Source: Streptomyces viridochromogenes
GTDB taxonomy: Bacteria > Actinomycetota > Actinomycetes > Streptomycetales > Streptomycetaceae
DNA length: 64,000 nucleotides
NCBI RefSeq assembly: GCF_001270495.1
Contig: NZ_LGUR01000197.1
Coordinates: 1-64,000, forward strand
Reading direction: 5' to 3'
Under the pieces are notes generated by a model. That model searched no databases, was not told the DNA's origin, and worked only from the letters and a program-made list of their open reading frames with translations. A program made the translations under genes and the position numbers. Shown here one piece after another: positions 16,859 to 26,536 of this stretch; positions within the stretch are counted from its first letter, which is position 1; the number at the start of each line of letters is the position of its first letter.

Positions 16859-18145
16859 GTGGCACGCATCGGTGACGGCGGCGATCTGCTCAAGTGCTCG
16901 TTCTGCGGCAAGAGCCAGAAGCAGGTCAAGAAGCTCATCGCAGGCCCTGGTGTGTACATCTGCGACGAGTGCATCGATCTCTGCAACGAGATCATCGAGG
17001 AAGAGCTCGCGGAGACCAGTGAGGTCCGCTGGGAGGAACTGCCCAAGCCACGCGAGATCTACGAGTTCCTCGAGGGCTACGTGGTCGGCCAGGAAGCGGC
17101 CAAGAAGGCGCTCTCCGTCGCCGTCTACAACCACTACAAGCGCGTCCAGGCCGGCGAGAACGGCGGCGCCCAAGGCCGCGACGACGCCATCGAGTTGGCG
17201 AAGTCCAACATCCTGCTGCTGGGCCCCACGGGCTCCGGCAAGACGCTGCTCGCCCAGACCCTGGCCCGCATGCTGAACGTCCCGTTCGCCATCGCCGACG
17301 CGACGGCGCTGACGGAGGCCGGGTACGTCGGCGAGGACGTCGAGAACATCCTGCTGAAACTGATCCAGGCGGCCGACTACGACGTCAAGAAGGCCGAGAC
17401 CGGGATCATCTACATCGACGAGATCGACAAGGTCGCGCGGAAGAGTGAAAATCCGTCGATCACCCGGGACGTGAGCGGTGAGGGCGTCCAGCAGGCCCTG
17501 CTGAAGATCCTGGAAGGCACGACGGCCTCGGTCCCCCCGCAGGGCGGCCGCAAGCACCCGCACCAGGAATTCATCCAGATCGACACGACGAACGTCCTGT
17601 TCATCGTGGGCGGCGCGTTCGCGGGCCTGGAGAAGATCATCGAGTCCCGGGCCGGCGCCAAGGGCATCGGCTTCGGCGCGACGATCCGCTCCAAGCGCGA
17701 GCTGGAGGCCAAGGACCAGTTCGAGGACGTCATGCCCGAGGACCTGGTGAAGTTCGGCATGATCCCCGAGTTCATCGGCCGGCTCCCCGTCATCACCTCG
17801 GTCCACAACCTCGACCGCGAGGCCCTCCTCCAGATCCTCGTCGAGCCCCGCAACGCACTGGTGAAGCAGTACCAGCGCCTCTTCGAACTCGACGGCGTGG
17901 AACTCGACTTCGAGCGCGAGGCCCTGGAGGCCATCGCAGACCAGGCCATCCTCCGCCAGACCGGCGCCCGTGGCCTGCGCGCCATCATGGAGGAAGTCCT
18001 CCAGGGCGTGATGTACGAGATCCCGTCCCGCAAGGACGTGGCCCGCGTCGTCATCACGGCGGACGTCGTTCACTCGAACGTGAACCCGACGCTGATCCCG
18101 CGGGAGGCGCGGGGGCGGGGGCCGGGCGAGCAGAAGACGGCGTAA
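16859..18145 (+). CDS. clpX: ATP-dependent Clp protease ATP-binding subunit ClpX
   Basis: 428 residues, normal length. The N-terminal C4 zinc domain has Cys13, Cys16, Cys35 and Cys38. The AAA+ core has Walker A GPTGSGKT (about 122-129), Walker B IIYIDEID, the pore loop GYVGED, the ClpP-docking IGF loop (KGIGFGA), and sensor 2 in the TGARGLRAI stretch. It unfolds tagged substrates for the ClpP1P2 barrel. The GTG start follows GAAGGGGAAGC. The last 65 bases recur, decayed, at 18625-18687; the intact reading frame here ends normally ([10 protein letters not shown]). Confidence 0.97.
   Translation: MARIGDGGDLLKCSFCGKSQKQVKKLIAGPGVYICDECIDLCNEIIEEELAETSEVRWEELPKPREIYEFLEGYVVGQEAAKKALSVAVYNHYKRVQAGENGGAQGRDDAIELAKSNILLLGPTGSGKTLLAQTLARMLNVPFAIADATALTEAGYVGEDVENILLKLIQAADYDVKKAETGIIYIDEIDKVARKSENPSITRDVSGEGVQQALLKILEGTTASVPPQGGRKHPHQEFIQIDTTNVLFIVGGAFAGLEKIIESRAGAKGIGFGATIRSKRELEAKDQFEDVMPEDLVKFGMIPEFIGRLPVITSVHNLDREALLQILVEPRNALVKQYQRLFELDGVELDFEREALEAIADQAILRQTGARGLRAIMEEVLQGVMYEIPSRKDVARVVITADVVHSNVNPTLIPREARGRGPGEQKTA
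18081..18145 (+). repeat. Direct repeat L: 3' end of clpX
   Basis: In-frame clpX 3' end including the stop codon. It is repeated, with about 80% identity and small indels, at 18625-18687. The two copies bracket a 479-base block with one small gene. Confidence 0.75.
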
Positions 18146-18216
18146 GCAATCAGAGCAACAGGGGCTCGGTGAGACTCTGAGCGGTTGCAGAAGTCCGTCT
18201 TAGGGCTCAATGAGCG

Positions 18217-18248
18217 AAGGCCGCCCTTGGCTGTGCCAGGGGCGGCCT
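18217..18248. terminator. Hairpin terminator inside the inserted block
   Basis: AAGGCCGCCCTTGG pairs with CCAGGGGCGGCCT around CTGTG. It lies 22 bases beyond the stop of the small minus-strand gene and about 70 bases beyond clpX, so it can end both. Confidence 0.8.
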
Positions 18249-18270
18249 CATGTCTACCGGGTGTCAGCGT

Positions 18271-18537
18271 CTACGCCCACGAGCAGGCTTTCAAGGCGTG
18301 CTCCTGCCTCACGCCGAGCCGCATGAGCCCGGACCAGCACTCCGGGTGGGGTGTCTTGCCCGGGAGGGCGAACCAGCCGCAGGCTATCTTCGTCTTAGGC
18401 CCTATCGTGTATAGTCCGTAGCTTTTCAAGACGCCTGTGCACTGCGCAGCGGTGGCAGATGCGGGTGTTGCTGTCGCCAGGGGGACGATCGTCCCTGCAA
18501 CTACAAGACCCGCTACGGCAAATGCTCGCTTGAGCAC
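18271..18537 (-). CDS. Small secreted four-cysteine protein
   Basis: 88 residues. A clear signal peptide (MLKRAFAVAGLVVAGTIV onward, cleavage likely after ASA near residue 28) leaves a mature part of about 60 residues with four Cys, enough for two disulfides. The GTG start has GAGGGG eight to nine bases upstream. I recognise no named family. It is the only gene in the block bracketed by the two clpX 3' ends, and it points against clpX. An extracellular small effector or inhibitor is possible, but nothing in the sequence decides it. Confidence 0.75.
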   Translation of the reverse strand: MLKRAFAVAGLVVAGTIVPLATATPASATAAQCTGVLKSYGLYTIGPKTKIACGWFALPGKTPHPECWSGLMRLGVRQEHALKACSWA

Positions 18538-18624
18538 GTCAATTCCCCTCGATCATTTCGCGCCCTGGTCATGGGCATGATCGGCATAGTGGATGGGGTT
18601 GGGGGTTGTGGCGGTTATCCTCGC

Positions 18625-18687
18625 TGAACCCGACAATGTCCCGAGGGACGCGCGGGGTGTGGGTCGGGCGAGTAGAAGACGGCGTAG
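18625..18687 (+). repeat. Direct repeat R: decayed second copy of the clpX 3' end
   Basis: TGAACCCGAC, then CCCGAGGGACGCG, then TCGGGCGAGTAGAAGACGGCGTAG align with 18081-18145. This copy has indels, and in the clpX frame GAG-CAG-AAG has become GAG-TAG-AAG, so it is non-coding. Sixteen bases on stands a perfect terminator, which was probably the original clpX terminator. Confidence 0.75.
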
Positions 18688-18702
18688 CCGCAGCACAGAC
18701 GT

Positions 18703-18739
18703 ACGGAAGGGGCCCCGATCGACCGGGGCCCCTTCCGTG
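18703..18739. terminator. Perfect hairpin terminator
   Basis: ACGGAAGGGGCCCCG and CGGGGCCCCTTCCGT around a short loop, at least 15 bp. It stands between the clpX region and the opposing P/Q-rich protein gene. Confidence 0.85.
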
Positions 18740-18755
18740 TGTTGGGCTACGGGTG

Positions 18756-19733
18756 TCAGGCCTTGACGCGGACCTCCGCGCGCACCTTCGTGGTGATGTC
18801 GATCGCCACGTCCTTGGAGACGCTTGTCGTGGCGTCAGTCGGCGACACCAGGGCGATGGTGCTGTAGTCGGCCCAGGCGCAGAACCAGTTGATCCTCTCC
18901 TGCTTGGTCATCAGGTCCTGGCCCTTGGTCGACTGGCACTTCATGACCGCGCCGTCGAGGTCGGCGGACTCGGGCTCGCCGACCAGTTCGGTCTTGGGGG
19001 CGCTGCTGCTGGAGGAGTCCTCCTCGGCGGACTTCTTGAAGGCTGCGAAGAACGCGTCCAGAGCCTTCTCCGGGTCGGCGACCTCGCCGTAGACGCCCGC
19101 GAAGTAGATGTTCTTGGCCTTCGCCAACGCGCCCAGATCGGGCATGGAGCTGTTCGGGTCGTTGGGGTCGTAACCCGAGAGGTCCGCGGTCGAATAGATA
19201 CCGGTCACGTCGGTGCCGTTCTTGACGCCGCTCTTCTCCAGCTCCGACGCCGAGTCGCTGCTGGACGTGCCGCCCTTGTCGCCCATCCGCGAGTAGTCGT
19301 TGAGCAGCTTCTGGGGCGTCGTCAGCTTGTGCGCCCCGTCGTCCGCGAGGCTGGCCGCGCCGCCACGGCTGCCGCCGAGCGCGAAGTACGCCCCGACGGC
19401 GATCGCGGCCACGACCGCCACCGCGCCGATGATCAGGCCGGTCTTCTTGCCGCCGCCTCCCGGCGCCGGCGGCTGGGGCATCCCGTACGGGGCCTGGCCG
19501 TACGGCGGCTGCTGCTGGCCGTACGGGTTCGGCTGCTGCGGCGGGACGCCCGGCGCCTGCTGCGGGTAGCCGTAACCGGGCTGGGGCTGGGGCGGAGGAG
19601 CCTGCTGGGGGTAGCCGTAGCCGGGCTGGGGCGCCTGCGGCTGCTGGCCGTACGGGCCGGGCTGCTGCGGCTGGCCGTACGGACCGGGCTGCTGAGGCTG
19701 CCCGCCGTACGGGCCCGGCTGGTTGTAGCTCAT
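18756..19733 (-). CDS. Pro/Gln/Gly/Tyr-rich N-terminus, single-pass membrane protein
   Basis: 325 residues. Residues 1-93 are a disordered run of QQPGPYG-type units, followed by GGGGKK and one membrane helix (about 98-119, GLIIGAVAVVAAIAVGAYFAL). The 200-residue outer domain starts after a Ser/Asp-rich linker and has two Cys (MKCQSTKG and NWFCAWAD) that may pair. This is a common Streptomyces design (cytoplasmic low-complexity tail, membrane anchor, unknown outer domain). The outer region LAKAKNIYFAGVYGEV has no family I can name. The ATG is preceded by GGAGGGGAA. It diverges from valS. Confidence 0.85.
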   Translation of the reverse strand: MSYNQPGPYGGQPQQPGPYGQPQQPGPYGQQPQAPQPGYGYPQQAPPPQPQPGYGYPQQAPGVPPQQPNPYGQQQPPYGQAPYGMPQPPAPGGGGKKTGLIIGAVAVVAAIAVGAYFALGGSRGGAASLADDGAHKLTTPQKLLNDYSRMGDKGGTSSSDSASELEKSGVKNGTDVTGIYSTADLSGYDPNDPNSSMPDLGALAKAKNIYFAGVYGEVADPEKALDAFFAAFKKSAEEDSSSSSAPKTELVGEPESADLDGAVMKCQSTKGQDLMTKQERINWFCAWADYSTIALVSPTDATTSVSKDVAIDITTKVRAEVRVKA

Positions 19734-19869
19734 TTCTGGGTTCCCCTCCAGATGCTTATGCGTTCACGACATCCTGGCGCAAACACAGTGGCCGTACGGC
19801 ATCGGGGTGCCCACCGTTACAGAACAAACGCGTTTCGGGACATGCCCGGGACACCTCTAAACTGAGCGC

Positions 19870-22500
19870 GTGACCGAGAACGCTCAGCAGCAGCCACCAG
19901 CGCCCGACACCGAACTGCCGACCCAGTACGCGCCGGCCGACGTAGAGGGGCCGCTGTACGAGCGCTGGGTAGAGCGCGGTTACTTCGAGGCGGACGAGAA
20001 GAGCGACAAGCCGCCCTACACCATCGTCATCCCGCCGCCGAACGTCACGGGGAGCCTGCACCTCGGGCACGCCTTCGAGCACACCCTCATCGACGCCCTC
20101 ACCCGCCGTAAGCGCATGCAGGGTTACGAGACGCTGTGGCAGCCCGGCATGGACCACGCCGGTATCGCCACGCAGAACGTCGTCGAGCGTGAGCTGGGCA
20201 AGGAAGGCAAGTCCCGGCACGACCTGGGGCGGGAAGCCTTCGTCGAGCGTGTCTGGCAGTGGAAGGGCGAGTCCGGCGGGCAGATCAGCGGGCAGATGCG
20301 GCGCCTCGGCGACGGTGTCGCCTGGTCGCGCGAGCGCTTCACCATGGACGAGGGCCTGTCCCAGGCCGTCCAGACCATCTTCAAGCGGCTCTACGACGAC
20401 GAGCTCATCTACCGCGCCGAACGCATCATCAACTGGTGCCCGCGCTGTCTGACCGCCATCTCGGACATCGAGGTCGAGTACCAGGACGACGACGGCGAAC
20501 TCGTCTCCATGAAGTACGGCGAGGGCGACGAGACCATCGTCGTCGCCACCACCCGTGCCGAGACGATGCTCGGTGACACCGCCGTCGCCGTCCACCCGGA
20601 CGACGAGCGTTACAGGCACCTGGTCGGCAAGCTCATCAGGTTGCCGCTGACCGAGCGCTCGATCCCGGTCGTCGCCGACACCCATGTCGACCCGGAGTTC
20701 GGCACCGGCGCCGTCAAGGTCACCCCGGCCCACGACCCGAACGACTTCGAGATCGGCCAGCGCCACAACCTGCCGTCCCTCACGGTGATGGACGAGCACG
20801 CTGTCATCACCGCCCACGGGCCCTTCCAGGGCCTGGACCGGCTGGAGGCCCGCTCCGCGATCGTCGCCGCGCTGCGCGCCGAGGGCCGGATCGTCGCGGA
20901 GAAGCGGCCGTACGTCCACTCGGTCGGCCACTGCTCGCGCTGCAAGACCACCGTCGAGCCGCGCCTGTCCATGCAGTGGTGGGTCAAGGTCGGCCCGCTC
21001 GCCAAGGCCGCCGGAGACGCCGTCCGCGACGGCCGGGTCAAGATCCACCCGCAGGAGATGGAGAAGCGGTACTTCGACTGGGTCGACAACCTCCACGACT
21101 GGTGCATCTCACGGCAGTTGTGGTGGGGTCACCGCATCCCGGTCTGGTACGGCCCGAACGGCGAGATCGTCTGTGTCGGCCCCGACGAGCAGCCGCCCGG
21201 CACCGAGGCGGAGGGCTGGAAGCAGGACACGGACGTCCTCGACACCTGGTTCTCCTCCGGCCTGTGGCCCTTCTCCACGCTTGGCTGGCCCGAACAGACC
21301 GAGTCGCTCGCGAAGTTCTACCCGAACTCGGTCCTGGTCACCGGCTACGACATCCTCTTCTTCTGGGTCGCCCGGATGATGATGTTCGGCCTGTACGCGA
21401 TGGACGGCACCCCGCCGTTCCACACCATCGCCCTGCACGGCATGGTCCGTGACCAGTTCGGCAAGAAGATGTCGAAGTCCTTCGGCAACGCGGTCAACCC
21501 GCTGGACTGGATGGACAAGTACGGCAGCGATGCGCTGAGGTTCACCCTCGCCCGTGGTGCGAACCCAGGGGTCGACGTCCCGATCGGCGAGGACTGGGTC
21601 CAGGGCTCCCGCAACTTCGCCAACAAGATCTGGAACGCGACCCGCTTCGCGCTGATGAACGGCGCGACGGTGGACGGGCCCCTGCCGGACCCGGCGGCGA
21701 TGTCGTCGACGGACCGCTGGATCCTCTCCCGCCTGAACTCCGTCGTCGCCGAAGTCGACGCGTTCTACGAGGACTTCCAGTTCGCGAAGCTCTCCGACGC
21801 CCTCTTCCACTTCGCGTGGGACGAGGTCTTCGACTGGTACGTCGAGCTGTCGAAGACGACGTTCCAGGCGGGCGGTGAGGCGGCCGAGGTCAGCAAGCGC
21901 GTCCTCGGCGAGGTCCTCGACGTCACGCTGAAGCTGCTGCACCCGGTCGTCCCCTTCGTCACGGAGACCCTGTGGACCACCCTCACCGGCGGCGAGTCGA
22001 TCGTGATCGCCGACTGGCCGAAGGACAGCGGCTTCCGTGACCAGGGCGCCGAGCGGGAGATCGAGTCGCTCCAGTCCGTCATCACGGAGGTCCGCCGCTT
22101 CCGCGCCGACCAGGGCCTTCAGCCCGGCCAGCGTGTCCCGGCCCGCCTGACCCTGGACGGCACGGCCCTCGCCCCGCACGAGCCGGCCATCCGCCAGCTG
22201 CTGCGCCTCCAGCCGGAGGGCGAGAGCTTCGCGGCCACCGCGACACTGCCCGTCGCGGGCGCCGAGGTCGCCCTGGACCTCTCGGGCGTGATCGACGTCG
22301 CGGCCGAGCGCAAGCGCCTGGCCAAGGACCTCGCGGCCGCCGAGAAGGAGAAGTCCCAGGCCACGGCCAAGCTCGGCAACGAAGCGTTCCTGGCGAAGGC
22401 GCCGGACAACGTCGTGGAGAAGATCCGCGGCCGCCTCGCGAAGGCGGAGGAGGACATCGCGCGGATCGCCGCGCAGCTGGAGCGGCTGCCGCAGGCGTAG
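19870..22500 (+). CDS. valS: Valyl-tRNA synthetase
   Basis: 876 residues, typical class I ValRS. The HIGH motif is HLGHAF (about 61-66). The editing (CP1) domain contains the [13 protein letters not shown] stretch (about 222-234). KMSKSFGN (about 535) is the second catalytic motif. A C-terminal coiled coil ([21 protein letters not shown]) ends in the tRNA-binding arm. It charges tRNA-Val and edits Thr-tRNA-Val. The GTG start lies only about 8 bases after a TAAACT -10-like box, so the transcript may have almost no leader. folC follows after a terminator and repeat element. Confidence 0.97.
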   Translation: MTENAQQQPPAPDTELPTQYAPADVEGPLYERWVERGYFEADEKSDKPPYTIVIPPPNVTGSLHLGHAFEHTLIDALTRRKRMQGYETLWQPGMDHAGIATQNVVERELGKEGKSRHDLGREAFVERVWQWKGESGGQISGQMRRLGDGVAWSRERFTMDEGLSQAVQTIFKRLYDDELIYRAERIINWCPRCLTAISDIEVEYQDDDGELVSMKYGEGDETIVVATTRAETMLGDTAVAVHPDDERYRHLVGKLIRLPLTERSIPVVADTHVDPEFGTGAVKVTPAHDPNDFEIGQRHNLPSLTVMDEHAVITAHGPFQGLDRLEARSAIVAALRAEGRIVAEKRPYVHSVGHCSRCKTTVEPRLSMQWWVKVGPLAKAAGDAVRDGRVKIHPQEMEKRYFDWVDNLHDWCISRQLWWGHRIPVWYGPNGEIVCVGPDEQPPGTEAEGWKQDTDVLDTWFSSGLWPFSTLGWPEQTESLAKFYPNSVLVTGYDILFFWVARMMMFGLYAMDGTPPFHTIALHGMVRDQFGKKMSKSFGNAVNPLDWMDKYGSDALRFTLARGANPGVDVPIGEDWVQGSRNFANKIWNATRFALMNGATVDGPLPDPAAMSSTDRWILSRLNSVVAEVDAFYEDFQFAKLSDALFHFAWDEVFDWYVELSKTTFQAGGEAAEVSKRVLGEVLDVTLKLLHPVVPFVTETLWTTLTGGESIVIADWPKDSGFRDQGAEREIESLQSVITEVRRFRADQGLQPGQRVPARLTLDGTALAPHEPAIRQLLRLQPEGESFAATATLPVAGAEVALDLSGVIDVAAERKRLAKDLAAAEKEKSQATAKLGNEAFLAKAPDNVVEKIRGRLAKAEEDIARIAAQLERLPQA

Positions 22501-22515
22501 GTGTTCGTACGGCGA

Positions 22516-22553
22516 CGAAGGCCCCTGGAGCTTCTTGATTCCGGGGGCCTTCG
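22516..22553 (+). terminator. valS terminator
   Basis: CGAAGGCCCCTGG pairs with CCGGGGGCCTTCG around AGCTTCTTGATT, 15 bases after the stop. Confidence 0.85.
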
Positions 22554-22565
22554 CGCACCGTCTTG

Positions 22566-22612
22566 GGGGCGCGGGGCTGTATCGATATACGGCTCCGCCG
22601 CGTGGGCGCGAC
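22566..22612 (+). repeat. Streptomyces interspersed repeat, family B, copy 2
   Basis: Second copy of the 47-base core at 15086, same orientation, with the TATCGATA palindrome kept (ATATGC there, ATATAC here). The similarity fades in the following 30 bases. Confidence 0.85.
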
Positions 22613-22700
22613 CAGCCCTCACCGACCCGTCACCCGCCCGACGACCCACACCACCCCACTCCCTGGGCGCACTGTCAGTCGCCCTCCGTAGACTGGCCCC

Positions 22701-24203
22701 GTGAGCGACCAGAACGAGCCCGACCCCCTCGACCCCTTCGACGAGATCATCGCCGAAGAGACCGACCGCGACCCCGATCTCGCCGTCATCGAGGCCGGCA
22801 GCCGGACCCTGCGCACCCAGGGCGGCCCGCCGCAGGCCGACGTGCCCGCGCGCCCCGAGGACCCCGAGGTCGACAAGGCCCTGCGCGAGGTCGAGGCGGA
22901 GCTCGCGACCCGCTGGGGCGAGACCAAGCTGGAGCCGTCCGTCAGCCGTATCGCCGCGCTGATGGACGTCCTGGGTGAGCCGCAGCGGTCGTACCCCTCG
23001 ATCCACATCACCGGCACCAACGGCAAGACGACGACCGCCCGCATGATCGAGGCCCTCCTCGGCGCCTTCGAGCTGCGCACCGGCCGCTACACCTCGCCGC
23101 ACGTCCAGTCGATCACCGAGCGGATCAGCCTCGACGGCGCCGCGATCTCCGCCGAGCGCTTCATCGAGACGTACCACGACATCAAGCCGTACATCGAGAT
23201 GGTCGACGGACAGCAGGAGTACCGGCTGTCCTTCTTCGAGGTGCTCACAGGCATGGCGTACGCGGCCTTCGCCGACGCGCCCGTCGATGTCGCCGTCGTG
23301 GAAGTGGGGATGGGCGGCTCCTGGGACGCCACCAACGTCATCGACGGTGATGTCGCCGTCGTGACGCCCATAGACCTCGACCACACGGACCGGCTCGGCA
23401 GCACTCCGGGAGAGATCGCCGGCGAGAAGGCCGGGATCATCAAGCAGGACGCCACCGTGATCATGGCCCAGCAGCCGGTGGACGCCGCGCAGGTGCTGCT
23501 GAAGAAGGCCGTGGAGGTCGACGCCACCGTGGCCCGTGAGGGCCTGGAGTTCGGGGTCGTGTCGCGGCAGGTCGCCGTCGGCGGGCAGCTGGCGACCCTG
23601 CGCGGACTGGGCGGCGAGTACCCCGAGGTGTATCTGCCGCTGCACGGCGCGCACCAGGCGCACAACGCGGCCGTGGCCCTCGCCGCCGTGGAGGCTTTCT
23701 TCGGCGTCGGCGCCGCGCGGGCCGAACCTCTGGACATCGACACGGTCCGCAAGGCGTTCGCCGCCGTAGCCTCGCCGGGGCGGATGGAGGTCGTACGGCG
23801 GTCGCCGACCGTCGTGCTGGACGCGGCCCACAACCCGGCCGGCGCGCGGGTCACCGCCGATGCGGTGGGGGAGGCCTTCGACTTCAGCCGGCTGATCGGG
23901 GTCGTGGGCGCGAGCGGCGACAAGAACGTGCGGGGTCTCCTCGAAGCCTTCGAGCCGATCTTCGCCGAGGTCGTCGTCACGCAGAACTCCTCGCATCGCG
24001 CCATGGACGCCGACGAGCTCGCCGCCATCGCCGTCGAGGTCTTCGGTGACGAGCGTGTGCAGGTCGAGCCGCGGCTGCCGGACGCCCTGGAGGCCGCGAT
24101 CACGCTGGCCGAGGAGGAGGGCGAGTTCGCGGGCGGCGGTGTGCTCGTCACCGGGTCCGTCATCACGGTCGGCGAAGCCCGGCTGCTGCTGGGGAAGGGC
24201 TGA
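22701..24203 (+). CDS. folC: Folylpolyglutamate synthase / dihydrofolate synthase
   Basis: 500 residues, including an actinobacterial N-terminal extension of about 55 acidic residues before the Mur-ligase fold. ITGTNGKTTTARM (about 102-114) is the P-loop, SPHVQSITERI the folate loop, VEVGMGGSWDATN the Mg-binding signature, and HNPAGAR the C-terminal domain motif. It adds glutamate to dihydropteroate and folates. The GTG start is preceded by a weak site. The DUF4233 gene follows after 9 bases, so they share a transcript. Confidence 0.96.
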   Translation: MSDQNEPDPLDPFDEIIAEETDRDPDLAVIEAGSRTLRTQGGPPQADVPARPEDPEVDKALREVEAELATRWGETKLEPSVSRIAALMDVLGEPQRSYPSIHITGTNGKTTTARMIEALLGAFELRTGRYTSPHVQSITERISLDGAAISAERFIETYHDIKPYIEMVDGQQEYRLSFFEVLTGMAYAAFADAPVDVAVVEVGMGGSWDATNVIDGDVAVVTPIDLDHTDRLGSTPGEIAGEKAGIIKQDATVIMAQQPVDAAQVLLKKAVEVDATVAREGLEFGVVSRQVAVGGQLATLRGLGGEYPEVYLPLHGAHQAHNAAVALAAVEAFFGVGAARAEPLDIDTVRKAFAAVASPGRMEVVRRSPTVVLDAAHNPAGARVTADAVGEAFDFSRLIGVVGASGDKNVRGLLEAFEPIFAEVVVTQNSSHRAMDADELAAIAVEVFGDERVQVEPRLPDALEAAITLAEEEGEFAGGGVLVTGSVITVGEARLLLGKG

Positions 24204-24212
24204 GTCCGAACG

Positions 24213-24569
24213 ATGCGTACGCTCTGTTCCTCGACCCTGATCGGTGAGTTCTTCGTCATCGGCTTCGCCGGTCTGGTCGCCATGAAGGATCCCGACCTGT
24301 CCATGTCGACGGTGTGGACGGTCAGCGGCATCGCGATGTTCCTGTGCCTGCTGTTGTGCGGCCTGGTGACGCGACCCGGCGGCGTCGCCCTCGGCTGGGC
24401 GCTGCAGATCGCGCTCATCGCCTCCGGCTTCATCGTCTCGACGATGTTCATCCTGGGCGTGATCTTCGCGGCGCTGTGGTGGGCCTCGGTGCACTACGGG
24501 AGGAAGGTCGACGAGGCGAAGGCGAGATTCGCCGCCCAGGGCGACTCCTCTACACCTGACGCTGCGTAA
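24213..24569 (+). CDS. DUF4233 family small membrane protein
   Basis: 118 residues with three to four hydrophobic segments: IGEFFVIGFAGLVAM, VSGIAMFLCLLLCGLV, ALGWALQIALIASGFIV and MFILGVIFAALWWASV. It ends in a charged tail (HYGRKVDEAKARFAAQG). The family is actinobacterial and nearly always sits between folC and ndk, as here; its function is unknown. Its stop is 65 bases before ndk, so the three genes are probably an operon. Confidence 0.88.
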   Translation: MRTLCSSTLIGEFFVIGFAGLVAMKDPDLSMSTVWTVSGIAMFLCLLLCGLVTRPGGVALGWALQIALIASGFIVSTMFILGVIFAALWWASVHYGRKVDEAKARFAAQGDSSTPDAA

Positions 24570-24634
24570 CAAGGGCCCGGACACGCCCTGTAACCTCATC
24601 CCACCGCACCACCGGCAGCAAGAAGGAGCCCTCC

Positions 24635-25048
24635 GTGACCCAGCGCACCCTCGTCCTCCTCAAGCCCGACGCCGTCCGTCGTGGCCTGACCGGCGAGATC
24701 ATCAGCCGTATCGAGCGCAAGGCCGGCTGGCAGATCACCGCGCTGGAGCTGCGCACCCTGGACCAGGAGACGCTGGAGCAGCACTACGGCGAGCACAAGG
24801 GCAAGCCCTTCTACGAGCCGCTGGTGGAGTTCATGGCCTCCGGCCCGGTCGTCGCGCTGATCGTCGAGGGCGAGCGGGTCATCGAGGGGCTGCGTGCCCT
24901 CGCCGGTCCGACCGACCCGATCGCTGCCGCGCCGGGCTCCATCCGGGGGGACTTCGGTGTGATCGTTCGCGAGAACCTCATCCACGCCTCCGACTCCGAG
25001 GAGTCGGCCGAGCGCGAGGTGAAGATCTTCTTCCCGGGCCGCGCCTGA
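24635..25048 (+). CDS. ndk: Nucleoside diphosphate kinase
   Basis: 137 residues, standard length. It moves the gamma-phosphate between nucleoside triphosphates through a phospho-histidine; the active-site His lies in RENLIHASDS (about residue 117). LVLLKPDAVRRG at the start and SGPVVALIVEG are further signatures. The GTG start has AAGGAG about 8 bases upstream. A 257-base spacer then leads to mreB. Confidence 0.97.
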   Translation: MTQRTLVLLKPDAVRRGLTGEIISRIERKAGWQITALELRTLDQETLEQHYGEHKGKPFYEPLVEFMASGPVVALIVEGERVIEGLRALAGPTDPIAAAPGSIRGDFGVIVRENLIHASDSEESAEREVKIFFPGRA

Positions 25049-25305
25049 GCCCACTGACCCGGCCCGACCTGGGGCGGCCGAAGAAACCCGGCCGCCCGGC
25101 GGCATATGCGCGGCGATCGAGGGAACGAGTGCCCCCGATGGCCCGTCTCCACAAGCGGGGCGGCTCGCCATCTGCTGACAATGGCGAAGACCCTCCCGCA
25201 GTGTTCGCGAAAGCGCGTCTACGATAGAAGCCTTCACGTCACAGCACCCACTTCGCCGACCTGAAAAGCCATCAAAAGCTCCCAGGGAAGGCCAGACGAA
25301 TCCTG

Positions 25306-26337
25306 ATGGGGAACTCAATGTCGTTCATCGGCCGTGACATGGCTGTCGACCTCGGGACCGCCAACACGCTGGTGTACGTCAGGGGTCGCGGGATCGTACT
25401 CAATGAGCCGTCCGTCGTCGCGATCAACACCAACACCGGTGGCATCCTCGCGGTCGGCGCCGAAGCGAAGAAGATGATCGGGCGTACGCCCGGCAACATC
25501 GTTGCCGTACGTCCGCTGAAGGACGGCGTCATCGCCGACTTCGAGATCACCGAGCGGATGCTCCGCTACTTCATTCTGAAGATCCACAAGCGGCGGTATC
25601 TGGCTCGTCCGCGGGTCGTCGTCTGTGTGCCCTCCGGCATCACGGGCGTCGAGCGCCGCGCCGTCATCGAGGCGTCGTCCCAGGCCGGCGCCCGCCAGGT
25701 GCACATCATCGAGGAGCCCATGGCCGCGGCCATCGGCTCCGGCCTGCCGGTCCACGAGGCCACGGGCAACATGGTGGTCGACATCGGCGGCGGCACCACG
25801 GAGGTCGCGGTCATCTCCCTCGGCGGCATCGTCACCGCCCAGTCCATCCGCGTCGCGGGCGACGAACTGGACAACGCGATCATCCAGCACATCAAGAAGG
25901 AGTACTCCCTTCTGCTGGGTGAGCGGACGGCCGAGCAGATCAAGATCACGATCGGTTCGGCGTACGACCTCGACGCTGACGAACACACCGAAATCCGCGG
26001 CCGGGACCTCGTCTCCGGGCTGCCGAAGACCGTCGTCATCTCCGCGGCCGAAGTGCGCAAGGCCATCGAGGAGCCGGTCAACGCGATCGTGGACGCGGTG
26101 AAGACGACCCTCGACAAGTGCCCGCCGGAGCTGTCCGGCGACATCATGGACCGAGGAATCGTTCTGACCGGCGGCGGCGCCCTGCTGCGCGGCCTCGACG
26201 AGCGCCTGCGCCGCGAGACCGGCATGCCGATCCACATCGCCGAGGACCCGCTGGACAGCGTGGCGCTCGGCTCCGGCAAGTGTGTCGAGGAGTTCGAGGC
26301 GTTGCAGCAGGTACTGGACGCCCAGCCCCGCAGATGA
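25306..26337 (+). CDS. mreB: Rod-shape-determining actin homologue MreB
   Basis: 343 residues from the ATG at 25306; a second ATG at 25318 ([13 protein letters not shown]) has GGGGAAC in front and is also possible. The actin-fold ATP-binding motifs are [14 protein letters not shown] (phosphate 1), [13 protein letters not shown] (phosphate 2) and [14 protein letters not shown] (adenosine). In Streptomyces MreB acts at septa and in the spore wall rather than in growing hyphae. A hairpin stands between it and mreC, so mreB can be expressed alone as well as with mreCD. The 257 bases upstream should hold its promoters; TACGAT at 25220 is one candidate -10 without a good -35. Confidence 0.97.
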   Translation: MGNSMSFIGRDMAVDLGTANTLVYVRGRGIVLNEPSVVAINTNTGGILAVGAEAKKMIGRTPGNIVAVRPLKDGVIADFEITERMLRYFILKIHKRRYLARPRVVVCVPSGITGVERRAVIEASSQAGARQVHIIEEPMAAAIGSGLPVHEATGNMVVDIGGGTTEVAVISLGGIVTAQSIRVAGDELDNAIIQHIKKEYSLLLGERTAEQIKITIGSAYDLDADEHTEIRGRDLVSGLPKTVVISAAEVRKAIEEPVNAIVDAVKTTLDKCPPELSGDIMDRGIVLTGGGALLRGLDERLRRETGMPIHIAEDPLDSVALGSGKCVEEFEALQQVLDAQPRR

Positions 26338-26351
26338 GGTAACTCTTCGAT

Positions 26352-26387
26352 TCCGCCGTACGGGATGATCTCTTCTCGTACGGCGGA
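26352..26387 (+). terminator. Hairpin between mreB and mreC
   Basis: TCCGCCGTACG pairs with CGTACGGCGGA around GGATGATCTCTTCT, 14 bases after mreB. It is followed by an AT-rich stretch. It would reduce read-through from mreB to the rest of the cluster. Confidence 0.75.
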
Positions 26388-26536
26388 TCGTTGATATAGA
26401 GGCATAAGCTTCCAAGAGCCTCGAAGCTTGTCATTCAAGCTCGCATACCAGCTCCGCACACAAATTCCGTATAAGAACCCCTCGGGTTTCCCAGGGGTTT
26501 CCCGAACTCCTATGAGGAAGGGCACGGCCGCCGCAC

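Noticed and set aside
22119..24599. Open frame of over 800 codons on the minus strand opposite valS-folC
   Set aside because: Antisense shadow; it crosses two real genes and an interspersed repeat, which no real gene would do.
25205..25217. ClgR-like GTTCGC...GCG upstream of mreB
   Set aside because: The spacing is 4 bases instead of 5 and the sequence CGC-GAAA-GCG is better explained as a small GNRA-loop hairpin.
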